Shown here one piece after another: positions 45,926-55,435 of a stretch of DNA of 64,000 bases (its first letter is position 1; each line of letters starts with the position of its first letter). The DNA is from Candidatus Nitrospira neomarina (GTDB lineage: Bacteria; Nitrospirota; Nitrospiria; Nitrospirales; UBA8639), in NCBI RefSeq assembly GCF_032051675.1, contig NZ_CP116968.1, positions 4,333,001 through 4,397,000 on the forward strand, given 5' to 3'. Both the position numbers and the translations under genes were made by a program. The notes under the pieces are model-generated. The model ran no database searches. It worked only from the letters and a program-made list of their open reading frames with translations, and was not told where the DNA came from.

Positions 45926-47409
45926 AAAGGCCGATCCGGTCGAAGTTGGGGGAAAAGAATGACATCGCGAATTGAGGCCTGATTGGTGAGTAGCATGACG
46001 AGTCGATCAATCCCAATACCTTCTCCTGCTGTGGGAGGCATGCCATATTCGAGGGCTCGAATAAAGTCCTCATCCAGATAATGGGCTTCGTCGTCTCCCG
46101 CATCCCGCAAGGCCACTTGGGCCTCAAAGCGTTGTCGTTGGTCTAATGGGTCGTTTAACTCAGAGAATCCATTGGCTAATTCCCGTCCACCAATGAAGAG
46201 TTCAAATCGGTCGGTCAAGGCTGGGTTGGATTCTTTTTTCCTGGCCAAGGGAGAGATCTCAATGGGAAAATCGGTAATGAATGTTGGTTGAATCAAGGTT
46301 GGCTCGACTGTGGCTTCAAAAAGGTTGACGAGGATGTCGACATGGCTGGCTTGCGGCACATAATCAACGCCTAACCGTTTTGCCGCGTCTATGGCTTTCT
46401 TTTGGTCGGACAGGACCTCAGGGTCCAACTGGTTGACCTCTACGATCGAATCCAGATACGGCACTCGGCGCCAGGGTGGCGCCAGAGAAATGCTTTGGCT
46501 CTGGTATTCCACCATTGAGCCTCCGCATACTTCCAGACTCAAGGTGTGAAACAACTGTTCGGTCAGGTCCATCAGATCATGATAATCCGCATAGGCCTGA
46601 TAAAATTCCAACATGGTAAATTCAGGATTGTGAATGGTGGAAATACCTTCATTGCGGAAATTGCGGTTAATTTCAAAGACGCGCCGGAAGCCCCCGACAA
46701 TGAGGCGCTTGAGGTATAGTTCCGGTGCCACGCGCAAATATAAGTCTACGTCGAGGGTGTTGTGATGGGTCACAAACGGGCGTGCCGTGGCTCCTCCAGG
46801 AATGGAATGCATCATCGGGGTTTCCACTTCGAGGTATTCTCGTTCTGTGAGAAACGAACGAATGATATTAATGATCCGACTGCGCGTGCGGAATACCTGG
46901 TGTACCGATGGATTGGCAATCAAATCCACATAGCGTTGCCGATACCGGGTTTCAATGTCGGTGAGCCCGTGCCATTTTTCCGGAAGCGGCCGTAACCCTT
47001 TCGTGAGAAAGGTGAGGCGATGGACTTCTACCGTGAGTTCGTCGGTTTTGGTGCGAAATAACTTGCCTTCGACACCGATCCAATCCCCTAAATCAAACGA
47101 CTGCGAAAGTTCGTAGGACTGATCCCCAAGCAGATCTTTCTTGAGGTAGACCTGGAGACGATGGCCTTCTTCCTGTAGGGCTGCGAAAGCGGCCTTTCCA
47201 AAACGGCGCATGGCCACAATGCGTCCGGCCACCGTGCACGAAATCGGTGTACCTTCAAGGTCTTCTTTGGTCGAGGCCGTATACGATTGAAGAATGGCCT
47301 CAACCGTGTGGGAGGTGGGAAAACGTGTACCAAAGGGATGAAGCCCTCCATCCTGGAGCGCGTGGAGTTTTTCCAGCCGTTGTTGTTGTTGTTCGTTCAA
47401 TTCTTCCAT
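45922..47409 (-). CDS. lysS: lysyl-tRNA synthetase, class II
   Basis: The 495-residue enzyme has the OB-fold anticodon domain (about 50-150) and class II motifs: motif 1 around FLTEREYLEVETPMM, motif 2 FEINRNFRNEG, TMLEFYQAY, and motif 3 GEGIGIDRLVMLLT. The length is normal. It lies between prfB and lolC on the minus strand, with an ATGA overlap into lolC. Confidence 0.96.
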   Translation of the reverse strand: MEELNEQQQQRLEKLHALQDGGLHPFGTRFPTSHTVEAILQSYTASTKEDLEGTPISCTVAGRIVAMRRFGKAAFAALQEEGHRLQVYLKKDLLGDQSYELSQSFDLGDWIGVEGKLFRTKTDELTVEVHRLTFLTKGLRPLPEKWHGLTDIETRYRQRYVDLIANPSVHQVFRTRSRIINIIRSFLTEREYLEVETPMMHSIPGGATARPFVTHHNTLDVDLYLRVAPELYLKRLIVGGFRRVFEINRNFRNEGISTIHNPEFTMLEFYQAYADYHDLMDLTEQLFHTLSLEVCGGSMVEYQSQSISLAPPWRRVPYLDSIVEVNQLDPEVLSDQKKAIDAAKRLGVDYVPQASHVDILVNLFEATVEPTLIQPTFITDFPIEISPLARKKESNPALTDRFELFIGGRELANGFSELNDPLDQRQRFEAQVALRDAGDDEAHYLDEDFIRALEYGMPPTAGEGIGIDRLVMLLTNQASIRDVILFPQLRPDRPL

Positions 47410-47530
47410 AACTTACATGACTCTACTGGATTCATAGGGGTGAATATCTCGATGGTCGTCTGGTCAGCACAGGAAACACGAGTATGACGGTGATGAATCA
47501 TGAAGGCCGAGTCTCGAATGTGGATGCGTG

Positions 47531-48653
47531 TTAATTGGCCGGCATATGTGAAGCCTTCGAGGCCTTCATGGTTAAATACGCTTCAATGAAAGGGTCCAAC
47601 CCTCCATCCATGACCGCGGCGACATTGCCTGATTCGAAGTTGGTCCGGTGATCCTTGACCATTTGATACGGTTGGAACACATAGGAACGAATTTGGCTAC
47701 CCCAGGCGATATCTTTCTTTTCCCCAACAATATTTTGAAATTCAGCGTCTTTCTTTTGTTGTTCCAGCTCATACAGCTTCGCTTTTAACACTCGCATGGC
47801 GCCGATCCGGTTTTGCAATTGCGACCGTTCATTTTGGCATTGCACCACGGTTCCAGTGGGAAGATGGGTCATGCGAATTGCGGTTTCCACCTTGTTTACA
47901 TTTTGCCCGCCCGCGCCACCAGCGCGAAAGGTATCGACTTTCAGATCCTTATCATCAATCACAATGTCAATGTCGTCGTCCAATTCCGGATAGACCCCCA
48001 CTGCGGCGAAGGAGGTATGCCGACGCTTGTTGGCATCAAAGGGGGAGATGCGAACCAGCCGGTGTACGCCCGCCTCTGAGTGCAGGTATCCATAAGCCAA
48101 TGGTCCGGCAATGGCCAAGGTCACGCTTTTGATGCCGGCTTCATCGCCGGGTTGCAGATCGATGGTTTCCACTTTGTATCCCCGTTCCTGAGCCCATCGA
48201 AGATACATGCGCATGAGCATCTGTGCCCAGTCCTGGGATTCGGTTCCGCCTGCTCCCGGATTAATGCTGAGGATGGCATTGTTCTGGTCATGTTCGCCCG
48301 ATAACAATTGTTCCAATCGCCAGGCTTCCAGCGTGGCCTCAACGTCTTTGATGCCCTTGCTCCACTCGGCTTCTAATTCCGGATCCCCCTGTTGGCCAAT
48401 CAGATCCAGAATGGCGAGAAGGTCATCCCGTTGCTGGTCGAGTTGGTGAAGGCGTGCGAGTTGGCGTTCGATCTCGGCTTGGCGTCGTCCGGCTTTGGCG
48501 GCCTGACGGGGATTGTTCCAAAAGTCCGGCTGGGAGGTCTCCCGCTCGAGTTCTTCCAGTTCAGTTGTTAGCCGAGGAACGTCAAAGATACCTCCGGAAT
48601 TCCAGAATGTAGTCGTTGATTTTATCCATTCGAATGCGAATATCTTCGAGCAT
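47531..48653 (-). CDS. prfB: peptide chain release factor 2 (programmed +1 frameshift)
   Basis: RF2 releases peptides at UAA and UGA. The first 23 codons ([19 protein letters not shown].. to RRYL) run from an ATG with AGGAG upstream to an in-frame TGA at 48584-48582. Reading then continues in the +1 frame as [13 protein letters not shown].. to a TAA at 47531, giving 373 residues. The tripeptide SPF for stop recognition ([11 protein letters not shown]) and the catalytic GGQ ([12 protein letters not shown]) are present. The frameshift is autoregulation: low RF2 favours slippage. It is 21 bases behind lnt. Confidence 0.95.
48581..48597 (-). promoter_or_regulatory. prfB programmed frameshift site
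   Basis: On the minus strand the sequence is CGGAGGTATCTTTGAC: a Shine-Dalgarno-like GGAGG, a short spacer, then the slippery CTT-TGA-C. It matches the classic RF2 site, where the SD pairs with 16S rRNA and the ribosome slips from CUU onto UUU at the UGA. Confidence 0.93.
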
Positions 48654-48673
48654 GGGCAGCACTCCTCTCGCGG

Positions 48674-50302
48674 CTATATCGGTGAAGACCGTGGCTTGGG
48701 GGTGGAAAGCGGTGTGGTAAACCGACACCAAGTGAACAAAATACCAGCCATTATAACACAACCCCAACTAAAGACATCCCCAAATTGCGTGTAAAAGGTG
48801 GGTGATGAGAAACGGAGTGGGAGTAATCCCGTCACCGCCTGTTCGGAGAAAATTGATGTCTGGGAAAGAATGTGTCCGTCCGGGGCAATGAAGCCGGAAA
48901 TCCCGGTGTTGGCGGCCCGGGCAAACCCTAAATGATTTTCCACGGCACGAAAAACGACCATGCCGAAATGTTGATAGGGCGCAGCAGAATCTCCGAACCA
49001 GGCATCATTGGTAATCGTGACGAGAAAATTCGCGCCCTCCTGGGCCATCCGGCGAACCAGATCCGGGAAAATGACTTCGAAACAAATAGCCACCCCGAAT
49101 CTCGGACCATTGTCGGGTGGCGGCGTTGGGACTTGCATGGTCATGACTCCCTGGCCCGATTTGAAGTCGCCGATCCCTACCACGAGCTTATCCAGAAAAA
49201 AGAGAATTGATCGCAAGGGTATGTATTCCCCAAATGGCACCAGATGACGTTTGTCATACCGGTCTGAGGCCCGTCCTTCCGCCGTCACCAGAAAGGCACT
49301 GTTATACAAATACGGACGGCCGTCCTGTTGAAATCGAAGTGTGGGGCTGCCAAATAGCAACGAGTTGTGTGTGTCTTTCGCAATATCAAGGACCTGTTTC
49401 TGGTAGGCGGGTTCCTGCTCGAAAAGAAAGGGGGTGGCTGCCTCCGGCCAAATGAGCAGGTCGGTGTTCTTTCCGGCTTCTTGACTGAGGGAGGCGTAGC
49501 GTCGAAGTGTCTCATCCCGGTAGGCCTCGTTCCATTTAACGGCTTGATCGATATTGGCTTGGACTAACCCAATGGACAAAGTGCGTGCCGAGGCGTCAAG
49601 GTGGGCCTGTTCCTGCACCCTCCAGGTTCCATAGGCGAGGACGAGAGTCAGTGCGCACCCAAAGCCTGTCACCGACACCCAGGGTCCTGGTAGGGCCAGG
49701 CCCCGTCTTTTGCCGTAGATCCATAACAGGAGAGAGGTCAGAGCAACATTTCCCATGACGAGTAAATATGAAACCCCATAGACTCCGGTCACGTCGGCAA
49801 ATTGAATGAGCGGGAGCCATTTGTATTGGGAATAGCCCAAGAGCGCCCAGGGGAACCCGCTCAACGCATGGGTTCGGACAAATTCCAGGGCAACCCACAA
49901 GCCGGGAGCTGCCAGCCACACGAGGTTGGGACATGTGTGTTGGAACTTGGCATACCCCCAGCTATAGATGCCCATATATAGGCCAAGATAGGCAGCCAAA
50001 AGGAGCATCAACAACGCACTCACCATGAACGGCACTTGACCAAATTGATGCATGGCCGTGATGACCCATGTCACGGTCCCTGCAAAGGCGATGGTTCCGG
50101 CCAGCCATCCATAAAACAAGGCCCGCCTTGGCCGGAGGTCATGAATAATCATGTGGAGCGGAACCAACACCAACCAGGCCAGCCATCCGAGATCAAATGG
50201 GGGGAAACTCAGAGGATGAAAAATCCCGATTAAGGCAAAAGCGAAAAAAAGGGCGGCGGTCCTGCGAGTGGGAAAGGATGAAGGTGGAATGGTCTGCCCC
50301 AC
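48674..50302 (-). CDS. lnt: apolipoprotein N-acyltransferase
   Basis: Lnt adds the third acyl chain to lipoproteins in the inner membrane. The N-terminal 220 residues form about six or seven helices (LWVALEFVRTHALSGFPW, LLGYSQYKWLPLIQFADVTGVYG are family marks). The periplasmic nitrilase-like domain has Glu in LLIWPEAATPF, Lys in YDKRHLVPFGEYIP, and Cys in VAICFEVIFPD. A last helix near the C-terminus anchors it. At 542 residues it is slightly longer than usual. It heads lnt-prfB-lysS-lolC-lolD, which links lipoprotein maturation and sorting. Confidence 0.95.
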   Translation of the reverse strand: MGQTIPPSSFPTRRTAALFFAFALIGIFHPLSFPPFDLGWLAWLVLVPLHMIIHDLRPRRALFYGWLAGTIAFAGTVTWVITAMHQFGQVPFMVSALLMLLLAAYLGLYMGIYSWGYAKFQHTCPNLVWLAAPGLWVALEFVRTHALSGFPWALLGYSQYKWLPLIQFADVTGVYGVSYLLVMGNVALTSLLLWIYGKRRGLALPGPWVSVTGFGCALTLVLAYGTWRVQEQAHLDASARTLSIGLVQANIDQAVKWNEAYRDETLRRYASLSQEAGKNTDLLIWPEAATPFLFEQEPAYQKQVLDIAKDTHNSLLFGSPTLRFQQDGRPYLYNSAFLVTAEGRASDRYDKRHLVPFGEYIPLRSILFFLDKLVVGIGDFKSGQGVMTMQVPTPPPDNGPRFGVAICFEVIFPDLVRRMAQEGANFLVTITNDAWFGDSAAPYQHFGMVVFRAVENHLGFARAANTGISGFIAPDGHILSQTSIFSEQAVTGLLPLRFSSPTFYTQFGDVFSWGCVIMAGILFTWCRFTTPLSTPKPRSSPI

Positions 50303-50513
50303 GTTAATAGGGACCAGCGGTCGTTTCCAGGGACGAGCCCTGCTGATTCATCAGAAGTGGGCGTATTTCAGAATGACACCCAAGGATCAGTAGGAAAATC
50401 GGCTGGAAAGGAATGAAGTAATGATGACAGTCGAATAGGTGAATACGATTCAGGGCTACAAGAACATCAAATGTGACATACCGTTCACCTCGCATGAACG
50501 GCCTGAGAAACGA

Positions 50514-50705
50514 CTAGACGGCTTTTTGGACCAATCCGGACCGCAGGCAACGGGTGCAGACTTTAATGCGTTGTGCCGCACCCTTCACGAGCGCGCGAAC
50601 CGTCCGGAGATTCGGCCTAAAGATCCGTTTTGTCCTATTATTCGCGTGACTCACATTATTTCCCACTAAGCGGTTTTTTCCGCATACGTCACATGAAAAA
50701 GCCAT
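50514..50705 (-). CDS. rpmB: 50S ribosomal protein L28
   Basis: A 63-residue L28. It opens [27 protein letters not shown] (given by its ends) and ends with [22 protein letters not shown]. The two CxxC pairs (CDVC, CTRC) make it the zinc-binding C+ form. GGGAGAAG precedes the ATG. It is a lone gene; about 210 bases separate its stop from lnt. Confidence 0.94.
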   Translation of the reverse strand: MAFSCDVCGKNRLVGNNVSHANNRTKRIFRPNLRTVRALVKGAAQRIKVCTRCLRSGLVQKAV

Positions 50706-51201
50706 TGTCTTCTCCCTGGATATTTAAAATGACCGAATTGTCGATTAGAATCTGTTTGTTACCACAGGTGCTATTGTACACACAAGTGCTCCATAATGAA
50801 AATCTTCTGTGCTCGCGGAAGGCCTCCACGATGAAACGGTTGTTGTTCCACCTGCGCACTAGAAGGTCACTGGAAGTCGCTCTTACGAAAGAAGGGTAAC
50901 GATCACGGAGTAGTTTAATAGTGTGCGGTAGATAAGCATTAGACTTCTTTGCATTAAACTTTTCCCTAAGAATGCGTTGAGGCCACGTTTTGGAGTAGTG
51001 CCAGTGACAGTCGAAGGACTCGCGTCACTATCGGGAGGACGCTGCGGCCCAACACCTAACCAGGCAAGATGTATCACATGTTGTCACGATCACTTAATCC
51101 GGAGAATCCAAGCTGGAATGTCCGAATTCACACGCCTATCATAACCGCCGGTTCCTTAAACGTGTGACACTAACTTGTTTGTTTTCAACAAAGGAGGATT
51201 C
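50706..51201. other. intergenic region, no gene seen
   Basis: About 500 bases between divergent rpmB and the small lipoprotein gene. It should hold both promoters; candidates are weak. An imperfect inverted repeat lies near 51002-51036 (CAGTGAC..GTCACTA). No RNA gene or coding remnant is recognisable. Confidence 0.4.
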
Positions 51202-51678
51202 ATGATGAATCTGAAATTTCCTGCAAGGGATTGGTATTTTCCGTTTACGATGGGTCTCGTGATTATGAGTCTACTATTCTTGACCCACGGGTGCCAGCAA
51301 CCCAGAGTCGATACGATCGTCATTAAACCCAATACCTGCCCGCTTCCGGAAGACTTGTCGACAGAAGATCAACATAAGGTTAAGAAATTTGGTGCGGAAA
51401 TATCAGGTCTCATGTCTAGCCTGGCCGGGGGCAAGTTGGATGCCGATTTGCAAAGCGCACTCAAAGAAAATTATCCGGACGCCGGAGATGTCAATCGCAT
51501 TTATGCATTGAGTTATGCCGCCTGTGTCTCTTGCCGAGTCGACCCTAATGATGTGAAGGGGTGTGCCCAACGTTTCGATGACATTCTTGATAGGTTCACC
51601 GCGAAAGAAACAGCTCCGGGCCATCCGGCGAAGGTGTATCGTTCCAAACTCCTGACCCCTTTGCGGGGACCGAAGTAG
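51202..51678 (+). CDS. small exported, possibly lipidated, protein
   Basis: A 158-residue protein starting at the first of two ATGs behind AAGGAGG. The hydrophobic segment (FTMGLVIMSLLFLTHGC) ends in a Cys that could be lipidated, though THGC is a poor lipobox. The mature part has a further pair of cysteines (AACVSCRVD) and one in KGCAQRF, suggesting a disulfide-stabilised small helical domain. I do not recognise the family. It stands alone upstream of recG. Confidence 0.65.
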   Translation: MMNLKFPARDWYFPFTMGLVIMSLLFLTHGCQQPRVDTIVIKPNTCPLPEDLSTEDQHKVKKFGAEISGLMSSLAGGKLDADLQSALKENYPDAGDVNRIYALSYAACVSCRVDPNDVKGCAQRFDDILDRFTAKETAPGHPAKVYRSKLLTPLRGPK

Positions 51679-51853
51679 TCTCTCTCCATCAATAGGAGAT
51701 GGTTCTGCGAAGCCTTCGCATTGATGTCATCACAACTTCATTTCCTTCTCTCTTATTTTCCCTAAGCCATTTGCGGCCATTGGGGAAAAATGGTTTCATG
51801 TTTTTTCTTTGAAAATTTGCGAGTTCAATTGTAATAGGATTTTTGTAATCATC

Positions 51854-54079
51854 ATGCCGACTCCTTCCTCTCTTTCTGAGATCCCTATTCAGTTTGCCAA
51901 AGGGGTGGGGCCTCGGAGAGCCCGCCTGCTGGAAAAATTAGACGTGAAAACATTAGAGGATGCTTTCTGGTTTTTACCCTGGCGATATGAAAACCGATTG
52001 GAAGTGTTGCCCATCGGGAACCTTCTCCCAGGCATGAAGGCCACCATTAAAGGCAGAGTGCAGAAAGCGTGGGTGAAAACCACCTATCGAAGACGTCTGG
52101 TCGTGGTCACGGTGACGGTGAGGGATGAGACGGGTCTTATCGAATGCGTGTTTTTTAACCAGCCCTATTTGGAGAAAACCTTTGTGCCTGGTGTCTCTCT
52201 GTTACTAACCGGTCCAGTCCTGTCCAATTCGTCTGGAAGTTCACCGATGACCATGCGGGGCCCGGAGTATGAATTGCTGGATGAGGACGAATTGCCGGAC
52301 ATGTGTGGGGGCCGGATTGTTCCCGTCTATCATGAAACGAATGGGTTGAGTTCCAAGCAGATTCGACGAATTATTCGATCAATTTTTGACCATTATGCCG
52401 ATCAGTTACAAGAGATGTTGCCCTTAACCATGCGAACACAACTCGGAGTGCCAGCCCTTCCGGAGGCATTACCCGTCTTACACTTTCCCAATCAGGAGCG
52501 TTCGGTGGAGGCCTTGAATGCCTACGCGACGCCAGAGCACCAACGCCTGGCGTTTGAAGAATTGTTTCTCCTGCAATTAGCACTCGCCATGCGGCGCCAA
52601 GGGCAGACTCAGGACACTCAGGACATTGAAGGCATCCCATTTGTTGTTCGCAACCCGTTAGTTGAACAGCTGAAAACCGTGCTGCCCTTTTCGCTCACTT
52701 CGGCGCAAGAGCGGGTGATCAAGGAAATTAGCCATGATATGGGACGGCCAATCAGTATGAACCGCTTGCTGCAAGGAGATGTCGGGTGTGGGAAGACCGT
52801 GGTGGCTCTTCATGCCATCGTGATGGCCTGTGGGTCCGGATATCAAGCGGCTCTGATGGCCCCCACGGAAGTGTTGAGCGAACAGCACTATCTGTCGTTG
52901 CTTCCCCTATTTGACGCCCTGGGTGTCCGGTGCCTTTTGTTGAAAGGCGGGCAGACAGGACGCGAGCGCGGAAAGATCCTTGCCGGAATGCAGTCAGGTC
53001 AGGTTCAGGTGGTGGTGGGTACACACGCGTTGTTACAGCCGGATGTGCACTTTGCCAAGCTCGGGTTGGTGATTGTGGATGAGCAACACAAATTCGGTGT
53101 GCTGCAGCGCGCGCAGCTTCGTGGGAAAGCGCCATGGCATCCCGATGTGTTGGTGATGACCGCCACGCCTATTCCCAGGACCTTAGCGATGACGATGTAT
53201 GGGGATTTGGATGTGTCGATAATTGATCAGTTTCCTCCAGGGAAAAAACCCGTGAAGACGATGTTATTCCCGACCGGTCAACGGAAAGACGCGCATCGTT
53301 TGATGCGAAAGGAATTAGAAGCGGGGCGGCAGGCTTATGTGGTGTATCCGCTGGTTGAACCATCAGAAAAAATTGATTTGCAAGCAGCCATTGAGGCTGC
53401 AGAACAATTACGCGAAGAATGTGCTCCCTTTCGTATCGGTTTGCTGCATGGGCGCTTGCCGTCTCGGGAAAAACAAGTGGTCATGGCCCAGTTTAAAAAG
53501 AAAGAGATTGATGTGTTGGTGGCCACTACTGTTGTCGAGGTCGGCTTGGATGTTCACAATGCCACGGTCATGCTCATTGAACATGCGGAACGGTTTGGGT
53601 TGGCCCAATTGCATCAATTACGCGGCCGGGTCGGGCGAGGTCGGGATCAAGGCTATTGTGTGCTGATTCATGGCCTGGGAAAAATTCCTCCCTATTCCCA
53701 GCAAATACCCTTAAAGCTTGAGTCCAGTCGAATGTTGCTCGATGAGATCGGGAGGCGTTCCCCGGGGGAAGCGTTTTCCCCTTCTACAGCGAGGAGACGC
53801 CTTGGGGTATTTGCACAATGTGAAGACGGTTTTGCACTGGCGGAAGAAGATTTGAAAATTCGTGGGCCTGGGCATGTCTTAGGGGTCAAGCAATGGGGGG
53901 AAATGGATTTTCGTGTGGCGGATTTGGCTCGAGATACCGGGTTGTTAATAAAAGCGAAACAAATGGCAGGAAAAATATTGGAAGGTGATCCACGGTTGAC
54001 GCTGCCTGATCATCGCATCCTCAAGGAAGCATTGTTTCGAAAATGGGGTGAAAAGTTCGCACTGGGTTCCATTGGATAA
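51854..54079 (+). CDS. recG: ATP-dependent DNA helicase RecG
   Basis: RecG remodels stalled forks and Holliday junctions. The 741-residue protein has the wedge OB domain (about 60-160), then helicase motifs: I GDVGCGKTVVA, Ia MAPTEVLSEQH, II DEQHKFG, III MTATPIPRT, then the second RecA domain with TTVVEVGLDVHNATVMLIEHAERFGLAQLHQLRGRVGRG (given by its ends) and the RecG-specific LKIRGPGHVLGVKQWG. Between CVLIHG and FAQCEDGFA there is an insertion of about 35 residues (IPPYSQQIPLKLES..STARRRLG) not seen in E. coli RecG. I start at MPTPSS; the upstream 15 codons look non-coding. Confidence 0.94.
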   Translation: MPTPSSLSEIPIQFAKGVGPRRARLLEKLDVKTLEDAFWFLPWRYENRLEVLPIGNLLPGMKATIKGRVQKAWVKTTYRRRLVVVTVTVRDETGLIECVFFNQPYLEKTFVPGVSLLLTGPVLSNSSGSSPMTMRGPEYELLDEDELPDMCGGRIVPVYHETNGLSSKQIRRIIRSIFDHYADQLQEMLPLTMRTQLGVPALPEALPVLHFPNQERSVEALNAYATPEHQRLAFEELFLLQLALAMRRQGQTQDTQDIEGIPFVVRNPLVEQLKTVLPFSLTSAQERVIKEISHDMGRPISMNRLLQGDVGCGKTVVALHAIVMACGSGYQAALMAPTEVLSEQHYLSLLPLFDALGVRCLLLKGGQTGRERGKILAGMQSGQVQVVVGTHALLQPDVHFAKLGLVIVDEQHKFGVLQRAQLRGKAPWHPDVLVMTATPIPRTLAMTMYGDLDVSIIDQFPPGKKPVKTMLFPTGQRKDAHRLMRKELEAGRQAYVVYPLVEPSEKIDLQAAIEAAEQLREECAPFRIGLLHGRLPSREKQVVMAQFKKKEIDVLVATTVVEVGLDVHNATVMLIEHAERFGLAQLHQLRGRVGRGRDQGYCVLIHGLGKIPPYSQQIPLKLESSRMLLDEIGRRSPGEAFSPSTARRRLGVFAQCEDGFALAEEDLKIRGPGHVLGVKQWGEMDFRVADLARDTGLLIKAKQMAGKILEGDPRLTLPDHRILKEALFRKWGEKFALGSIG

Positions 54080-54167
54080 AATTTGGGACTGGTCTTAATG
54101 GGGAATAAATGAGAATGCCCCGCTATGGTTTATTTATAATAGGAGAAGGGGGGGCACCTTTTCCTGT

Positions 54168-54196
54168 TTGACCTGCATAAAGGTTCATGGTAGATA
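54168..54196 (+). promoter_or_regulatory. candidate promoter of tRNA-Leu
   Basis: TTGACC (54168-54173), a 17-base spacer and TAGATA (54191-54196) place a start about 14 bases before the mature tRNA. The -35 is good and the -10 is weak. Confidence 0.4.
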
Positions 54197-54216
54197 TCGC
54201 ATGAAAAAATGGCCTT

Positions 54217-54303
54217 GCCCGGATGGCGGAACTGGCAGACGCGCCGGACTCAAAATCCGGTTCTTTCACGAGAGTGGGAGTTCGACCCTCCCTCCGGGCA
54301 CCA
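54217..54303 (+). tRNA. tRNA-Leu (CAA)
   Basis: The acceptor arms GCCCGGA and TCCGGGC pair perfectly. The anticodon stem CCGGA/TCCGG encloses the loop CTCAAAA with anticodon CAA at 54251-54253, reading UUG. A long variable arm marks it as a class II tRNA, and the T-arm has GTTCGAC. Discriminator A and an encoded CCA end the gene. Confidence 0.95.
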
Positions 54304-54412
54304 TTACTGTCTTTAAGGTTTAATTGAAATTGAGAGAAAATTGGAAAAACAGTGTAAGTCTTTAAGTGAAATTTCTGGTATGTTAACCAAGGATTTAAAG
54401 GCAAGAATTGAC

Positions 54413-54441
54413 TTGACAGGGGCTACCGCCTTGACTATAGT
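54413..54441 (+). promoter_or_regulatory. consensus sigma-70 promoter
   Basis: TTGACA, a 17-base spacer and TATAGT: eleven of twelve consensus positions at optimal spacing. It lies about 85 bases ahead of the exported-protein gene at 54528 and predicts a strong vegetative transcript. Confidence 0.7.
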
Positions 54442-54527
54442 TGGTGCCCTTGATCATGAAATAAAATCGTATATATGTATTCGTTCGTTTTTTTGATTAT
54501 TCACTCACACTTCCAAGGAGGAGCCAC

Positions 54528-55283
54528 ATGCGGAAGGTAGGGTATTTTGGATTAGCAATGATTTTTGCAGGCTCGGTGAGCGTGGCGGTGGCGCAAGAGC
54601 GTCCACCTCAGCATGTAGGGTATGGGACTGGTGTTGGAGACTCTCAAGGTGTAGGCGACAGGTCACGAGTGATGGACCAAGACGACATGTTGCGGTACCT
54701 TTCAGCAGATGAAACGATTCAGGGTGAAGTTGTCGGTATTGATTACGCTGGGGGAAGGCTGTGGCTCGACATGGGAGGAAGTTCCCACGATGAACGGCAA
54801 ACCCTTCGTGGTGCCTTGAACTTAAAAGAGCTGTATTTTGACGACAAAACCAACATGGCAAATCTTAAAGCTATTGGCAAGGGTGATTACGTCACGATCC
54901 AAGCAGGGAATGAAACCTCCGAGGACCAAAAATTTGGAACCGGGCGAAAGTTGGTTCGTGATGTGTATGTGTTAAAGGGAAGTCAATTGTTGGGAGGAGC
55001 CGATAATCCAGGCTTTGGTGGCGGGTTTGGTCAAAAACCAGATCCTTACGCCTCAAGGGGTCTTACCGTAAAGAGTGGTGGTTATACTGGAATGCCAGAG
55101 GGTTCAGTACAGCCAGGGGAAGTCAAGTCAGGAATTACCAGCGAAGTGGGTATGGTGACCGGTGCTGCGCCTTGCTGGCAATGTGCCCCCCAACCTTCCA
55201 CCATCAATGAAAAAACGGATAAGACCATTGCCACCGACTATGGCGATGATCGCAAGAACTTTAACAAGGGTACCGTTCAATAG
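54528..55283 (+). CDS. exported protein of unknown function
   Basis: A 251-residue protein with a clear signal peptide (YFGLAMIFAGSVSVAVAQ). The central part (about 60-150) looks like a small beta barrel: ETIQGEVVGIDYAGGRLWLDMGG, then LYFDDKTNMANLKAIGKGDYVTIQ. This is the pattern seen in periplasmic proteins that relate a metal or redox setting to an OB-like fold; the family is not recognised. The rest is Gly- and Gln-rich and low in complexity, with one CWQC pair near residue 220. AAGGAGG precedes the ATG, and strong promoter and terminator signals frame the gene. It is probably abundant. Confidence 0.7.
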   Translation: MRKVGYFGLAMIFAGSVSVAVAQERPPQHVGYGTGVGDSQGVGDRSRVMDQDDMLRYLSADETIQGEVVGIDYAGGRLWLDMGGSSHDERQTLRGALNLKELYFDDKTNMANLKAIGKGDYVTIQAGNETSEDQKFGTGRKLVRDVYVLKGSQLLGGADNPGFGGGFGQKPDPYASRGLTVKSGGYTGMPEGSVQPGEVKSGITSEVGMVTGAAPCWQCAPQPSTINEKTDKTIATDYGDDRKNFNKGTVQ

Positions 55284-55313
55284 ATTTCTGATTACAAGCC
55301 ATTTTTGTAGTGG

Positions 55314-55352
55314 AAAAGAGCGTGTCGGTCAATATCCGGCACGCTCTTTTGT
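55314..55352 (+). terminator. Rho-independent terminator
   Basis: A 15-bp stem (AAAAGAGCGTGTCGG / CCGGCACGCTCTTTT, one G-T pair) with a seven-base loop; the right arm ends in a T-run. It closes the transcript of the gene at 54528. Confidence 0.8.
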
Positions 55353-55435
55353 TATTAGGCCCATGAAATCAATATGAATTAAAGAAAGTAAAGTTTATCT
55401 GTTCATAGCCGTCGGCGGGAGAAGCTTGAGAGATC

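Noticed and set aside
50304-50495. A 63-codon minus-strand frame between rpmB and lnt
   Set aside because: No ribosome binding site, no recognisable motif, and a Cys/His mix typical of chance frames.
51040-51070. A GCGGCCCAACACCTAACC stretch resembling part of an integron attC site
   Set aside because: No paired R'/R'' boxes, no cassette array and no integrase were found nearby.
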